Part shown: in pieces, positions 8,678 to 17,272 of the stretch
Numbering within the stretch: the stretch's first letter is position 1
Layout of the letters: each line of letters opens with the position of its first letter
NCBI RefSeq assembly: GCF_030848945.1
Contig: NZ_JANHAX010000001.1
Span: 682,001-746,000, forward strand
Length of the DNA stretch: 64,000 nucleotides
Origin: Marimonas arenosa
GTDB lineage: Bacteria; Pseudomonadota; Alphaproteobacteria; Rhodobacterales; Rhodobacteraceae
Direction of reading: 5' to 3'
Notes under the pieces: generated by a model
The model's database searches: none
What the model was told of the DNA's origin: nothing
Seen by the model: the letters and a program-made list of their open reading frames with translations, nothing else
Made by a program: the position numbers and the translations under genes

Positions 8678-9712
8678 TCAGTTGCTCGACATACCCGACA
8701 TGCCACCCATGCCGGACATACCGCCCATGCCGGACATGCCTGACATACCGCCCATACCAGACATGCCGCTCATGCCGCCCATACCAGACATGCCGCTCAT
8801 GCCGCCCATACCCGACATGCCACCCATGCCGGTCGGCGGGTTCCAGGTGCCGGACATGCCGCCCATGCCGCCCATACCCGACATGCCACCCATGCCGCTC
8901 ATGCCGTGCATGCGGCCATAGCCGAACGGGCCGCCCATCGGACGCAGGACTGCGGTGTACTGGGTGCAGGTCCAGCCGGATGCAGCAGCGTGGCCGCCCA
9001 TACCGGACATACCGCCCATGCCGGACATTCCCGACATGCCGCCCATACCGGACATGCCGGACATTCCGCCCATGCCGGACATTCCAGACATGCCACCCAT
9101 GCCGCTCATGCCGCCCATACCGGACATGCCGGACATTCCGCCCATGCCGGACATTCCAGACATGCCACCCATGCCGCTCATGCCACCCATGCCGGACATT
9201 CCGTCCATACCGGACATGCCGCCCATGCCGGACATTCCCGACATGCCGCCCATGCCGGACATTCCAGACATGCCACCCATGCCACCCATGCCGGACATTC
9301 CGTCCATACCGGACATGCCGCCCATGCCGGACATGCCGCCCATGCCGGACATTCCCGACATACCGCCCATGCCCATCATGCCGCCGCGGGCCGTTTTGGT
9401 CCATTGGGTGCAGACCCAGCCGCCGCCATGACCGCCATAGCCAGCCATGCCGCTCATACCGGACATGCCACCCATGCCGGACATGCCGCCCATGCCGGAC
9501 ATACCCGACATACCGCCCATGCCACCCATACCGGACATACCGCCCATGCCGGACATTCCCGACATGCCACCCATGCCTCCCATGCCGGACATTCCGTCCA
9601 TGCCACTCATCCCCGACATGCCGCTTTGCTGAGCATTCGCGACCGCCGGAAGGGCAAGAACAGACGCCGAGCACAGGGCAGCTGCTAATGTGTGCCGAAA
9701 TCTCTTCGTCAT
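8678..9712 (-). CDS. Secreted Gly-Met-Ser repeat protein, about 88 Met residues
   Basis: A 344-residue protein. The start at MTKRFRHT is set by AGGAGG nine bases upstream and yields a Sec signal peptide ending ANA-QQ near residue 28. The mature chain is almost entirely (S/G/D)GM triplets, usually in the nine-residue unit MSGMSGMGG, giving about 88 Met in roughly 316 residues and very few charges. Two short islands break the repeat: GWVCTQWTKT (Cys101) and GWTCTQYTAVLRPMGG (Cys249); a smaller break at 289-294 reads TWNPPT. Met-rich periplasmic proteins are known either as copper-binding segments (CopA/CopB, which add His and Asp) or as sacrificial oxidant sinks (MrpX of Azospira, recycled by a Met-sulfoxide reductase). 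Near absence of His and Asp and the S-oxide-reductase-like neighbour favour the second as a hypothesis. Confidence 0.85.
   Translation of the reverse strand: MTKRFRHTLAAALCSASVLALPAVANAQQSGMSGMSGMDGMSGMGGMGGMSGMSGMGGMSGMGGMGGMSGMSGMGGMSGMGGMSGMSGMAGYGGHGGGWVCTQWTKTARGGMMGMGGMSGMSGMGGMSGMGGMSGMDGMSGMGGMGGMSGMSGMGGMSGMSGMGGMSGMDGMSGMGGMSGMGGMSGMSGMGGMSGMSGMGGMSGMGGMSGMSGMGGMSGMSGMGGMSGMSGMGGMSGMGGHAAASGWTCTQYTAVLRPMGGPFGYGRMHGMSGMGGMSGMGGMGGMSGTWNPPTGMGGMSGMGGMSGMSGMGGMSGMSGMGGMSGMSGMGGMSGMGGMSGMSSN
8681..9625 (-). repeat. Short-period coding tandem repeat (9-bp base, 27-bp higher unit)
   Basis: The coding DNA of the Met-rich protein is a low-complexity array. Its basic step is nine bases encoding (S/G/D)GM, grouped mostly into 27-bp MSGMSGMGG units, interrupted at the two WxCTx(W/Y) islands. 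Silent codon variation (GGC/GGT, TCC/TCT, GGA) shows it is not a recent perfect expansion, so selection has probably kept the amino-acid pattern. Arrays like this can gain or lose units by slippage. Confidence 0.85.
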
Positions 9713-9779
9713 AAGTCTTTCCTCCTTGGTTAGTGCCAGCCGCGTTTTTTGAAAGGGAAACTTGCGCTGGCTCTTCATA

Positions 9780-9810
9780 TCGATGCGGGCGCAAGACGCG
9801 CCCGTATCGA
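9780..9810 (-). other. Imperfect 13-bp hairpin after the leading small gene
   Basis: TCGATGCGGGCGC and GCGCCCGTATCGA pair over 13 positions with one mismatch and a five-base loop. The hairpin lies three bases beyond the stop of the 97-residue gene and about 70 bases before the Met-rich gene. On the minus strand no U-run follows, so it may be an attenuating or stabilising structure rather than a full terminator. Confidence 0.5.
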
Positions 9811-9813
9811 ATC

Positions 9814-10107
9814 TCAGTGCCAGCCCCTGATGTCGTAGGGGCCGGTCATTCCGGGTTTGATAAACGGGTTGAACCATCCGCCTTGGTCTTCAAGAAACCG
9901 CAGGCTGTAGGGGTAAGGCTTCGAGACTCCGCTAAGCGCGCGGGCATACCATGCCCCGCCCTTGTCATAGTTTTCGACAACAGGTGCGTTTGCGGGCCGT
10001 TCGGAAGGCTGGGTTCCGGCGACGAAAACGCCTTGCTCATCGGCATAGACCGGACCAGTCAAAAAAGTGAGAACCACACCTAAACCGACCCGTTGAAACC
10101 GCCGCAT
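9814..10107 (-). CDS. Small secreted protein leading the redox cluster
   Basis: A 97-residue product with a short Sec signal peptide (hydrophobic core VGLGVVLTFLTG, cleavage near VYA-DE). The mature part is small, aromatic-rich and without Cys: GGAWYARALSG, PYPYSLRFLEDQGGWFNPFIKPG. I do not recognise the family. GGAGGG lies about eight bases before the ATG. It is the first gene of the minus-strand redox cluster, so the operon promoter is expected in the gap just upstream. A hairpin directly after its stop suggests its level may be set separately from the genes below. Confidence 0.7.
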   Translation of the reverse strand: MRRFQRVGLGVVLTFLTGPVYADEQGVFVAGTQPSERPANAPVVENYDKGGAWYARALSGVSKPYPYSLRFLEDQGGWFNPFIKPGMTGPYDIRGWH

Positions 10108-10605
10108 GGCGTTCTTCCCTCCAAAACAGTTGTCTTTGTGCGGCCCCGAAGCAGACGTGGGATCCCCCTCTCAGGACACGCCCGGATGATAGCTCTCACC
10201 GGCAAAGAAATCACAATTTTTTGTTTATTTTGAGGTAGTTGCAATCTGTTCGCTTGGGCTGGAGTCTGCCATTCTGGCAAGCTCCACCCGCAAAGCGGCA
10301 AAAACCCAGTGAAATTCGCGGGGCCCACCTGACAATCTGGCAATCCGCGCATGACTCTCCGTCATGCGCCCTATTGTCGCGCGGCTGCGGCAAGCGGATT
10401 TCACGTGCAATTCGATACGGTCACGGCGCGGTCAAGGCCATAACTACCGCTCTCGGCGACCGGCTCGGCGTCTCGAAAAGCTGATGCATTCAAGGCAAGC
10501 GCATTTGGAAGAAAAAGCTTGGCTCACTTTTTTGGGGCGCATAGCTTCATGGCAGACAATTCGCAAAGCCTGTAACACGTTGCCCGCACACATATACCGC
10601 CAGAT
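10108..10605. promoter_or_regulatory. Presumed promoter region of the redox cluster, with a 9-bp palindrome
   Basis: No credible gene is present. It separates the redox cluster from the IS6 element and must hold the cluster promoter. The clearest structure is at 10347-10369: GCGCATGAC and its exact complement around a TCTCC loop. I looked for a sigma-54 (GG-N10-GC) site on the minus strand and did not find a good one. An A/T-rich patch (ATTTTTTGTTTATTTTGAGG) at about 10215-10234 is the only marked base-composition change. Confidence 0.4.
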
Positions 10606-11423
10606 GATGCTGTCAGAAGAATTCGAACTCGTCTCTTCTAGGACAGTAGCGCTGTCCCTTATGCCGCACAGAGACCGCGCCACTCTGCCAGAGCAACGGT
10701 TCGGTTTTGCTTGAAGTGATCTCGCGTAGAGAGGTTGCGGCCCTGGTTGAAGTGGTTGAAAACGGAAAAGTGGACGGCAGCGAATTTCTGCAGGCTTCGC
10801 ATGCGGCGGAAGCGCTGCATCGCCCGTTCACGTCGTCCGAATGGCAGATGCGAGTTCTCAACTCTGTTGTTGAGCCAGCGACCGCACGATTGCAGATGGC
10901 CGCACCCCATTTCGCGAAGCGCGGCTTTGAAAGAAGGAAAGCGATCGGAGACTAGCACCTCGGGCTGGCCGTGTCGCCGCATCAATTTTCTCAACATTTT
11001 CGATGCAGCGCGCTTGTTGCGCCGTTTCGTGACGACACTTTCCAGCACCTCACCTTCGTGATCAACGGCCCGCCAGAGATAGTGCTGCTCGCCGTTGACC
11101 TTCACGAAGACCTCGTCGACATGCCATTGCCATCGTGAGAAGGCGCGCAGCTGCTGAACACGCCGCCGGCGGATCTCGGAGGCAAACATCGGCCCGAACC
11201 GGTTCCTCCAGAACCGGATGGTCTCGTGGCTCACGTCAATGCCGCGCTCGTTCAGCAGGTCTTCGACGTTTCTAAGAGACAACGGGAACCGGGCATATAG
11301 CATCACCGCAATGCGGATGATCTCAGGGCTCGTTTTGAAAAACTTGAATGGGGAGCGCTTGGTCATTCCGGGAGGTTACGAACGCCCCCTGCCCGTCTCA
11401 AGCCGAGTTAATCTGACATGACC
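10606..11423 (-). mobile_element. IS6-family insertion sequence, copy 1 (intact transposase)
   Basis: An element of about 818 bp. The left end reads GATGCTGTCAGA and the right end, complemented, GGTCATGTCAGATTAA, giving short related terminal repeats of the form GGTnnTGTCAGA, close in style to IS26-type GGCACTGT ends. I find no 8-bp target duplication (CGCCAGAT on the left, TCCCCTTT on the right), so it may have moved by cointegration or the flanks have recombined. A second, decayed copy lies at 22229-23046 and the same ends occur on two MITEs. Confidence 0.85.
10659..11366 (-). CDS. IS6-family DDE transposase
   Basis: A 235-residue enzyme filling the element. The N-terminal helix-turn-helix region is typical of IS6 (FPLSLRNVEDLLNERGIDVSH). 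The DDE triad is visible: Asp in WHVDEVFVKV, Asp in VSDRFPSF and Glu in NNRVENSH. Length matches the usual 230-240 residues and the reading frame is intact, so this copy could be active and could act on the related ends elsewhere in the window. Confidence 0.95.
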   Translation of the reverse strand: MTKRSPFKFFKTSPEIIRIAVMLYARFPLSLRNVEDLLNERGIDVSHETIRFWRNRFGPMFASEIRRRRVQQLRAFSRWQWHVDEVFVKVNGEQHYLWRAVDHEGEVLESVVTKRRNKRAASKMLRKLMRRHGQPEVLVSDRFPSFKAALREMGCGHLQSCGRWLNNRVENSHLPFGRRERAMQRFRRMRSLQKFAAVHFSVFNHFNQGRNLSTRDHFKQNRTVALAEWRGLCAA

Positions 11424-11433
11424 TCCCCTTTGA

Positions 11434-12393
11434 CTACAACGCATCGCGCGGGCGTTGCCCTGCGAAGAATCTGTCCAGATTGTCCAATGCGCGAAAACCC
11501 ATGGCGTCGCGGGTCGAGACCGTCGCGCTGCCGATATGCGGCAGCATGAAGACGTTGTCATAGGTCGCCAAGGCCGGGTTGCCGCCGGGTTCGTCGGCAA
11601 AACAATCAAGTCCCGCTCCGGCCAGTTTACCGGAGCTGAGCGCCGCGCAAAGCGCGGTCTCGTCCACCAGCGCGCCACGAGCCGTGTTCACCATCACGGC
11701 GCCATCGGGCAGCATGGCGAAACGTTCGGCATTCATCAGGCCTGCGGTTTCGGCGGTTGCAGGACAATGCAGCGACAGGAAATCGGCAATGCCGAGCAAA
11801 GCCTCAATCGTGCCGTGATAGGTCGCACCAAGCTCAAGTTCGGGGTCAAGGCGGGCGCGGTTGTAGTAGTGGATCTCCATATCGAAACCGCGCGCCTTGG
11901 CGGCAAAGGCGCGGCCCACCCGGCCCATGCCGATGATCCCGAGTCGAGCTCCTGTGACTTGCTTGCCAACCATGAAGGCCGGGCTCCAACTGTCCCAAGA
12001 ACCGGAGCGCACAAGCCGGTCACCTTCGACAGCGCGGCGGGCAGCGCCCAGCATCAGCAGCATGGCGATTTCCGCGGTCGCATCGTTCAGAACGTCGGGC
12101 GTGTTGGTCACAACAATGCCGCGTGCGTTGAGAGCCGGCAGGTCGCAGTGATCGACGCCCACCGAATGGTTGGCGATGATTTTCAGGCGCGGGTCCAGCC
12201 GCGCAGCGACGTCGGTTGAAAAATGCTCGGAATGGCAGGGAATGATGGCATCGACCCTTGAACTCATCGCGACAATATCGTCAGCGCTGCTTAACCGGTC
12301 TTCCCAGTTGATGATGCAATCGTAGTCGCGCTGCGCACGTTCGAGCGTGGCGTCGGACAGGCGTCGCGTGATCCAGACCGTGGGACGGGCCAT
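11434..12393 (-). CDS. D-2-hydroxyacid dehydrogenase (glyoxylate/hydroxypyruvate reductase type)
   Basis: A 319-residue NAD(P)-dependent oxidoreductase. The Rossmann motif GIIGMGRVGRAFA is in the middle. Catalytic elements follow in the usual order: Arg in MVNTARGALVDE, Glu in CFADEPGGNP, and His in MLPHIGSAT, the GRHPR-style signature. It reduces or oxidises a small 2-keto/2-hydroxy acid in the cytoplasm; substrate cannot be told from sequence. It is the last gene of a three-gene minus-strand run behind a small membrane protein (one-base gap) and an amidase relic. Its stop lies about ten bases from the right end of IS6 copy 1, so downstream sequence was probably replaced. Confidence 0.92.
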   Translation of the reverse strand: MARPTVWITRRLSDATLERAQRDYDCIINWEDRLSSADDIVAMSSRVDAIIPCHSEHFSTDVAARLDPRLKIIANHSVGVDHCDLPALNARGIVVTNTPDVLNDATAEIAMLLMLGAARRAVEGDRLVRSGSWDSWSPAFMVGKQVTGARLGIIGMGRVGRAFAAKARGFDMEIHYYNRARLDPELELGATYHGTIEALLGIADFLSLHCPATAETAGLMNAERFAMLPDGAVMVNTARGALVDETALCAALSSGKLAGAGLDCFADEPGGNPALATYDNVFMLPHIGSATVSTRDAMGFRALDNLDRFFAGQRPRDAL

Positions 12394-12394
12394 C

Positions 12395-12592
12395 TCAATC
12401 GTCCTTCCGGATGCTTTCCTCCCAAAGGTCGTATAGCGCCAGCAGGATCACGAAAATTGCGATGACCATGAAGGGAAATCCGCCCCAGAACCCGGCGAAG
12501 CCGGTTGATATGGAATGCGACAAGCCGATGACGAAGGTCATCATCAGTCCGGTTCCGATGACGGCGACAACGATCGTGACTAGGCGGGACAT
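12395..12592 (-). CDS. Small membrane protein, two helices
   Basis: A 65-residue protein with two hydrophobic segments (about 4-24 and 36-56) and a charged tail, WEESIRKDD. AAAGGAG precedes the ATG at good distance. It sits between the amidase relic and the dehydrogenase. It may be an orphan of a transporter operon, but nothing in the sequence fixes a function. Confidence 0.7.
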   Translation of the reverse strand: MSRLVTIVVAVIGTGLMMTFVIGLSHSISTGFAGFWGGFPFMVIAIFVILLALYDLWEESIRKDD

Positions 12593-12607
12593 GCTGAAGC
12601 TCCTTTT

Positions 12608-13621
12608 TCAGGCGTTGGTCGCAAGGGTGGTCTGTACCCAGTTGGCGGTGCGCAGCAGCCGATCGTCTTCTTCCGCCGCGCCGATCAGCTGCACGCCGAC
12701 CGGCAGCCCGTTTTCCCCCACCAGAAGCGGGAGCGAGATCGCGGGAAGACCGGCGAGCGTCCAGATCGTGCAGAAGATCGGGTCACCGGTGCTACCGCCA
12801 ATCAAAGGGGCCTCGCCCGTTGCGCTGGGGGCGAGGATGGCATCGAAATCGTTGAAATGATCTGCAAAGAACGCCTGGGCCGAGGTTTTCACGGCAAGGG
12901 CATCTTCATACTCGGCCTTGCTGATCTGGCGGCCACGTTCGATCACCGGCTGCAGGGTCGAACTCAGCTTGTCCCAATGCGCCTCTATGACGTCGGCCAG
13001 ATGTTGGCAGAACTCGTACTCGTGGATCGTCGCCTGTACTGCGATCAGTGCATCGAGCTGAGGTGCCGTTGGAAAGCGTTCGACACGGGCGCCCAGGGCG
13101 TCCATCACGGCCTCTATCCCCTCGTGCGCATCCCGGTCCAGTCGGTCGTTGAAGGACAACTCGAACCAAGCGATGTCGGGCTCTATCGGCACCGCCGCCC
13201 GGGCACCGGCCAGCATCGGCGGGCGCGGGCGGGCAAAGCTGGCAGGGTCGGAGGGGTCAAAGCTGCCTACGGTTTCGACCAGCAGGGCGACATCGTCCAG
13301 CGTTCGTCCGAAACAACCGACTTGGTCGAGAGAAACCGAGGTTTGCAGAATGCCGCTGCGCGAGATTACACCGCGGGTCGGCTTGAACCCGTAGGTGCCG
13401 CAGAAAGAGGCAGGGCGGATCACCGAACCGTTTGTCTGCGTGCCAATGGCCAGCGGCACATGATACGCCGCGACGGCGGCGGCGGAACCGCTGGACGAAC
13501 CACCCGGCGAGCGACCGGCATCGTGCGGGTTTGCGGTATCGGTGGGGTGCACGAAGGCCAGTTCGGTCGTCTTGGTTTTGCCCATGATGACCGCGCCAGC
13601 TTCGCGCAGGCGGTTGCCCAC
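12608..13621 (-). pseudogene. Amidase-signature protein, 5' truncated
   Basis: The remaining 337 residues match amidase-signature enzymes from GNRLREAGAVIMGKTKTTE onward, including the Gly/Ser region PGGSSSGSAAA and the nucleophile region GTQTNGSVIRPASFCG. A complete family member has about 100 more residues at the N-terminus, holding the catalytic Lys of the Ser-Ser-Lys triad; none is found upstream, where similarity stops abruptly near 13625. Without the Lys it should be inactive. Another, complete amidase occurs in the fusion protein at 26780-29170. Confidence 0.8.
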
Positions 13622-13736
13622 GTTGCACTCGCGCCTTGTCGTGCTGAAGTGTGAATTCGGGATTGTTTAGCTCATATCGGCAAAAGGCACCCGGGGGCTG
13701 GTGGTCGGATCGCTTGATAAAACTCTGGACTATCGG

Positions 13737-13775
13737 CACTGACACTCAGTTGGCCCGCAGCTTGAACTGTCAGTG
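13737..13775 (+). terminator. Inverted repeat between atpG and the amidase relic
   Basis: CACTGACA and TGTCAGTG are exact complements with a 23-base spacer, and the right arm is followed by TTTTC on the plus strand. It lies just beyond the stop of atpG, which is on the other strand, so its use as a terminator for the ATPase operon is uncertain. It could also be a remnant mobile-element end. Confidence 0.3.
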
Positions 13776-13780
13776 TTTTC

Positions 13781-14671
13781 TCATTCCTGTTGCGGCATGG
13801 CTTCGTATCCGGCCACGATATCTAGCAGTTCCGAGGTTATCGCTTCCTGCCGCTTGCTACGGTGGCGGGTAGCGAGCGCATCAAGCGTTTCGTTAATATT
13901 GCGTTCGGCCGCCTGCATAGCGGCAAGGCGGAGCCCGTGTTCGCTTGCCAGCGACTCCGCGATTGCCCAGTATATCCTCAAATAGACCTGTTCCCGCAAG
14001 AGGGCGGGCAGAAGCTCATCAGCTGGCATCCGGGAAAAGGGCAGGCCGCGTGAGGGCCATGGCGCTGCGAGAAGGGCGTCGATCTCGTCTCGGGTCGTCG
14101 GCAATAACCTCTGGCCGCAAGGGATTACCTTAGCTCCTTCCAGGCGGCGGTTATGGCAGATATCCACTACGAGGCCCGTCTCGTTCTTCCGCCAATCATC
14201 AAGCACTAGGAGCACCCGGCGCGCGACCCCCGCCAGCCCGCCCACGGTGCCCGGAAGATCGACGAGCCGGTCGGGGTCTTGCCCGAGTGTTGCGAGACTC
14301 AGCGCGCCGCGCTGTCCGACTGCCAGAAGACGCGATACCGTGTTGGGCTTTTCGGTCCGTGAAAAGTAAGTCTCTTTGGCAAAACGGGCTATGATTTCAT
14401 TGAAATTGCCACAAAGACCACGGTCGGACCCGACAAAGATCAACACCCGCTTTGCATCGGCTCCGCCGATGGGATTTGCACCGCGCTGCTCTGACCGTGG
14501 AAGGACCGCCTGCAAACCCAGTTCCACCGTGCGCTGATAGATCTCGAGTGCGTCGCACGCTTTTTCGAACTGGCGGATGCTGACTGAGGCGAGGGTCTTC
14601 ATCACCCGAACGATGTCGCCGATCTCTTCTGTCGTGTCGAGCCGCGCGGCGAGGCTTTCAACCGTTTCCAT
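13781..14671 (-). CDS. atpG: N-type ATPase gamma subunit
   Basis: A 296-residue homologue of F-type gamma, the central rotor shaft. The N-terminal helix region ([17 protein letters not shown]) aligns with the coiled coil of gamma, the middle holds [14 protein letters not shown], a hallmark of the subunit, and the C-terminal helix ([35 protein letters not shown]) is the other half of the coil. It is the last gene of an operon in the order atpD-C-Q-R-B-E-F-A-G, which identifies the laterally spread N-ATPase. It overlaps atpA by 14 bases. Confidence 0.95.
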   Translation of the reverse strand: METVESLAARLDTTEEIGDIVRVMKTLASVSIRQFEKACDALEIYQRTVELGLQAVLPRSEQRGANPIGGADAKRVLIFVGSDRGLCGNFNEIIARFAKETYFSRTEKPNTVSRLLAVGQRGALSLATLGQDPDRLVDLPGTVGGLAGVARRVLLVLDDWRKNETGLVVDICHNRRLEGAKVIPCGQRLLPTTRDEIDALLAAPWPSRGLPFSRMPADELLPALLREQVYLRIYWAIAESLASEHGLRLAAMQAAERNINETLDALATRHRSKRQEAITSELLDIVAGYEAMPQQE

Positions 14672-16205
14672 CGCCAGCTGCCCTCCAGGAATCGAGCCGG
14701 CCGGAAATTGCTCCGGACCAGAGATCGAGATCTTCTGCGCTCAAGGCTTGACCCTCTTCGATGGCATTCGCCAGATCAGGGAAGTCCTCTTCCAGCCCCT
14801 CCAGCAAAAAAGCCTCGGCGCTCGCGACATCCTCCGGCGGGATCTGGTCCAGAAGTCCCTGCGTCGCGGCCAGCATCGCGGCGATCTGCTGCGTCACGGA
14901 CAGAGGGGTGCGCTCTTTCTGGCGCAACACCTGGCGCACCCGGCGACCGCGCCTGAGCTTGACGCGCGTGTCTTCGTCGAGCCGCGTGCCGAACCGCGCA
15001 AAAGTCTCCAGCTCTTCGAACTGTGAATGCGCCAGCCGAAGATCGCCGGCGATGGCGCGGTAAGCAGGTAGCTGCGCCTTACCGCCCACACGGCTGACCG
15101 ATTTTCCGATGTTGATGGCGGGCAGGTGTCCCTTTTCGAACAGATCGGGCGAAAGGTAGATCTGACCGTCGGTGATCGAAATCAGGTTGGTTGGAATATA
15201 TGCGGAAAGGTTTTGCGCCTGCGTCTCAATAATCGGCAGCGCGGTCAGCGATCCCCCGCCATGCTCGTCGCGCAACTGCGCTGCGCGCTCAAGTAGCCGG
15301 GAATGGATGTAGAAAACGTCGCCGGGATAGGCTTCGCGTCCCGGCGGTCGGCGCAGGAGCAGCGACAATTCGCGATAGGCGCGTGCGTGGCTGGTCAGGT
15401 CGTCGAAAACAATGACAACGTCGCGCCCTTGTTCCATGAAATGCTCCGCCATCGCGGTCGCGGCATAAGGTGCGATGAATTCGAGTCCTGGAACGTCGTC
15501 AGCGCCGGCGACCACGGTGATGGTACGGTCGATTGCACCATGTTCGCGCAGCGCGCGGATCACGCGCACCACCGCCGAGGCGCGCTGGCCGATCGCGCAA
15601 TAAACCGCGATGACGCCGGTGTCTTTCTGGTTCAGGATCGCGTCCAGGGCGATCGAGGTCTTGCCGGTCTGCCGATCGCCAACGATCAGTTGCCGCTGAC
15701 CACGGCCGACCGGTATGGCGGCATCGATGGCCTTGATGCCGGTCTGAAGCGGCGTGGCGACCGGTGCGCGATGCATGATCATCGGCGCGGGGCGTTCAAT
15801 GGGCAGGCGGACAGCGGCGCTCACCGGCCCCATGCCATCCAGCGGCAGGCCCAGCGGGTTGACGACACGGCTCAGAAGTTCGGGTCCGACGGGCACGTCG
15901 AGTACCCGGCGCATGCGGGCGACGCGGTCTCCCGTGCGCACGCGCGAGCTGTCGCCAAGCAGAACGATGCCGCTCTTGATTTCGTTCAGGCTGAACGCGT
16001 ATCCCACGACGCCACTTTCGAAGCGCACGAGTTCATCGATGCCAAGATCGGTGAAACCACGCACTTGCGCCACGCCATCGCCGACACTGGTGACATGGGC
16101 GATCTCGGCGATCATTATGTCGGGTTTGGTCTGATCAAGCGACCTGCCAAGCGCGGTGAAGAGCCTGTCGGCAGCGTTGGAAAGCAAAGTCGCGTGGGCC
16201 GTCAT
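14658..16205 (-). CDS. atpA: N-type ATPase alpha subunit
   Basis: A 515-residue nucleotide-binding subunit of the F1 headpiece. Walker A is [11 protein letters not shown], the Walker B region is [12 protein letters not shown], and the family signature [17 protein letters not shown] is present. The start overlaps the atpF stop by four bases. Alternates with beta in the hexamer; noncatalytic sites by family knowledge. The intact frame and conserved motifs suggest a working enzyme. Confidence 0.97.
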   Translation of the reverse strand: MTAHATLLSNAADRLFTALGRSLDQTKPDIMIAEIAHVTSVGDGVAQVRGFTDLGIDELVRFESGVVGYAFSLNEIKSGIVLLGDSSRVRTGDRVARMRRVLDVPVGPELLSRVVNPLGLPLDGMGPVSAAVRLPIERPAPMIMHRAPVATPLQTGIKAIDAAIPVGRGQRQLIVGDRQTGKTSIALDAILNQKDTGVIAVYCAIGQRASAVVRVIRALREHGAIDRTITVVAGADDVPGLEFIAPYAATAMAEHFMEQGRDVVIVFDDLTSHARAYRELSLLLRRPPGREAYPGDVFYIHSRLLERAAQLRDEHGGGSLTALPIIETQAQNLSAYIPTNLISITDGQIYLSPDLFEKGHLPAINIGKSVSRVGGKAQLPAYRAIAGDLRLAHSQFEELETFARFGTRLDEDTRVKLRRGRRVRQVLRQKERTPLSVTQQIAAMLAATQGLLDQIPPEDVASAEAFLLEGLEEDFPDLANAIEEGQALSAEDLDLWSGAISGRLDSWRAAGDGNG

Positions 16206-16987
16206 GCCTCTCCCTCCACAGCCGGGCCTGTCATTGCCTCCAGCGTATCAATAAACGCGTCATCAAGACGATCGAGCCAAACCGCCGCCGACCATTCGAC
16301 AAGTTGTTCGGCGATCGTCAGTCTGACCCCGAACACCATATCTTCGCGCTCCCGGTACGTAACCTCAATCTCCTTCGAGATCAGGTTGTGCAAGGCTCTG
16401 GTGACGTTTCCGCGCGTCGGTCCGTGCAACGGCACCGAGCTCTCGATCAGGGCCTCCGTACTGCGTGTCTCAGCCAAGCGGCGGAGCCGTTTCAGGGCCT
16501 CGTCATCGAGGTTCTCAAGTTTTTCAACAAACCGGTCGGCCAGTTGCGGCCCCAGGTCCGCCCCTGTGAATTCGTTCAGGACGGCGCGGGTCGTCTGCTG
16601 TATGTGCTGTCCGGCGCGCTGGCTCAATTCGCGCACGAAATCGTCGCGCCCGGCAGCGACCTCTTGTTTCCAGGCGTGCTGGTGGGCCTTCGATTTTTCC
16701 TGCAGGTCGTGCTCCAGCTCTTCGCGGAGCGCCTCGACCTCGCCTCGCACCTCGTTCAGCATGTCCTCGCGCCGCGTGTCAAACTCGCGGTGCTTCTCGC
16801 GCAGGCGGTCGGCCTCGGCCTCGGCCGCTTCGCGCGTCTGCCGGGCCTCGTCCAGCCGCGCCTCGATTCCCTCTTCCCGTGCCTGCATGGCCCGTGTCAC
16901 CGGGCCATAGAGGAACCGGTTCAAAAGCCAGACCAGAACGAGGAAATTGGCGATCTGGGCCGCGACAGTCAGCCAGTCGATCTGCAC
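16202..16987 (-). CDS. atpF: N-type ATPase b subunit, long form
   Basis: A 261-residue stator subunit, longer than the usual 155-170 residue b. A single N-terminal membrane helix ([22 protein letters not shown]) is followed by a long charged coiled coil and a C-terminal domain of about 120 residues. The operon has no delta gene, so the extension probably takes over delta's role of binding alpha/beta, as reported for N-ATPases. Starts at GTG with only a G-run upstream, four bases after atpE; translation is likely coupled. Confidence 0.93.
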   Translation of the reverse strand: MQIDWLTVAAQIANFLVLVWLLNRFLYGPVTRAMQAREEGIEARLDEARQTREAAEAEADRLREKHREFDTRREDMLNEVRGEVEALREELEHDLQEKSKAHQHAWKQEVAAGRDDFVRELSQRAGQHIQQTTRAVLNEFTGADLGPQLADRFVEKLENLDDEALKRLRRLAETRSTEALIESSVPLHGPTRGNVTRALHNLISKEIEVTYREREDMVFGVRLTIAEQLVEWSAAVWLDRLDDAFIDTLEAMTGPAVEGEA

Positions 16988-16991
16988 GTGG

Positions 16992-17270
16992 TCACCCCCC
17001 CGCCGCGGTGGCCGCAGTTTCCACGAAGGGATTGGCGAAGATCAGGATCATCGCCACGACGAAGCAGTAAATGGCAGTGGACTCGATCATTGCCAGACTG
17101 ACGAATAGCGTGCGCGTTATGGTGGGCGCGATATCAGGCTGCTGCGCTATCGAGGCGAGTGCCTGGCTTGCAGCGCGCCCTTCGGCCAGCGCGGGCGCGA
17201 TCGAGCCGATCGTGATCGTCAGCCCGGCCATGATGATCGATGCGATTTCGATCCAGGTGGAAGCGTCCAT
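16992..17270 (-). CDS. atpE: N-type ATPase c subunit
   Basis: A 92-residue two-helix proteolipid forming the rotor ring. The ion-binding carboxylate is Glu63 in IESTAIY, with Ser64, Thr65 and Tyr68 matching the Na+-coordination pattern of Na+-translocating rings. Helix 1 carries a second carboxylate, Glu30 in APALAEGRA, where Ilyobacter-type Na+ rings have Gln. The loop is SIAQQPD. AAGGAAAA precedes the ATG. Ion specificity (Na+ or H+) is not settled by sequence; an N-type ring of Burkholderia has been reported with an unusually high subunit number. Confidence 0.95.
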   Translation of the reverse strand: MDASTWIEIASIIMAGLTITIGSIAPALAEGRAASQALASIAQQPDIAPTITRTLFVSLAMIESTAIYCFVVAMILIFANPFVETAATAAGG

Positions 17271-17272
17271 GG

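Noticed and set aside
8906..9714. Long plus-strand frames across the Met-rich gene, reading as Met-Pro-Pro or His-Ala-Gly repeats
   Set aside because: They are mirror images of the short-period coding array on the minus strand; only the minus strand has a ribosome site and a signal peptide.
10260..10370. Sigma-54 promoter upstream of the redox cluster
   Set aside because: GG and GC elements occur but not with the required ten-base spacing on the minus strand.
15303..16910. 535-codon plus-strand frame over atpA and atpF
   Set aside because: Antisense shadow of conserved ATPase genes with no recognisable domain.
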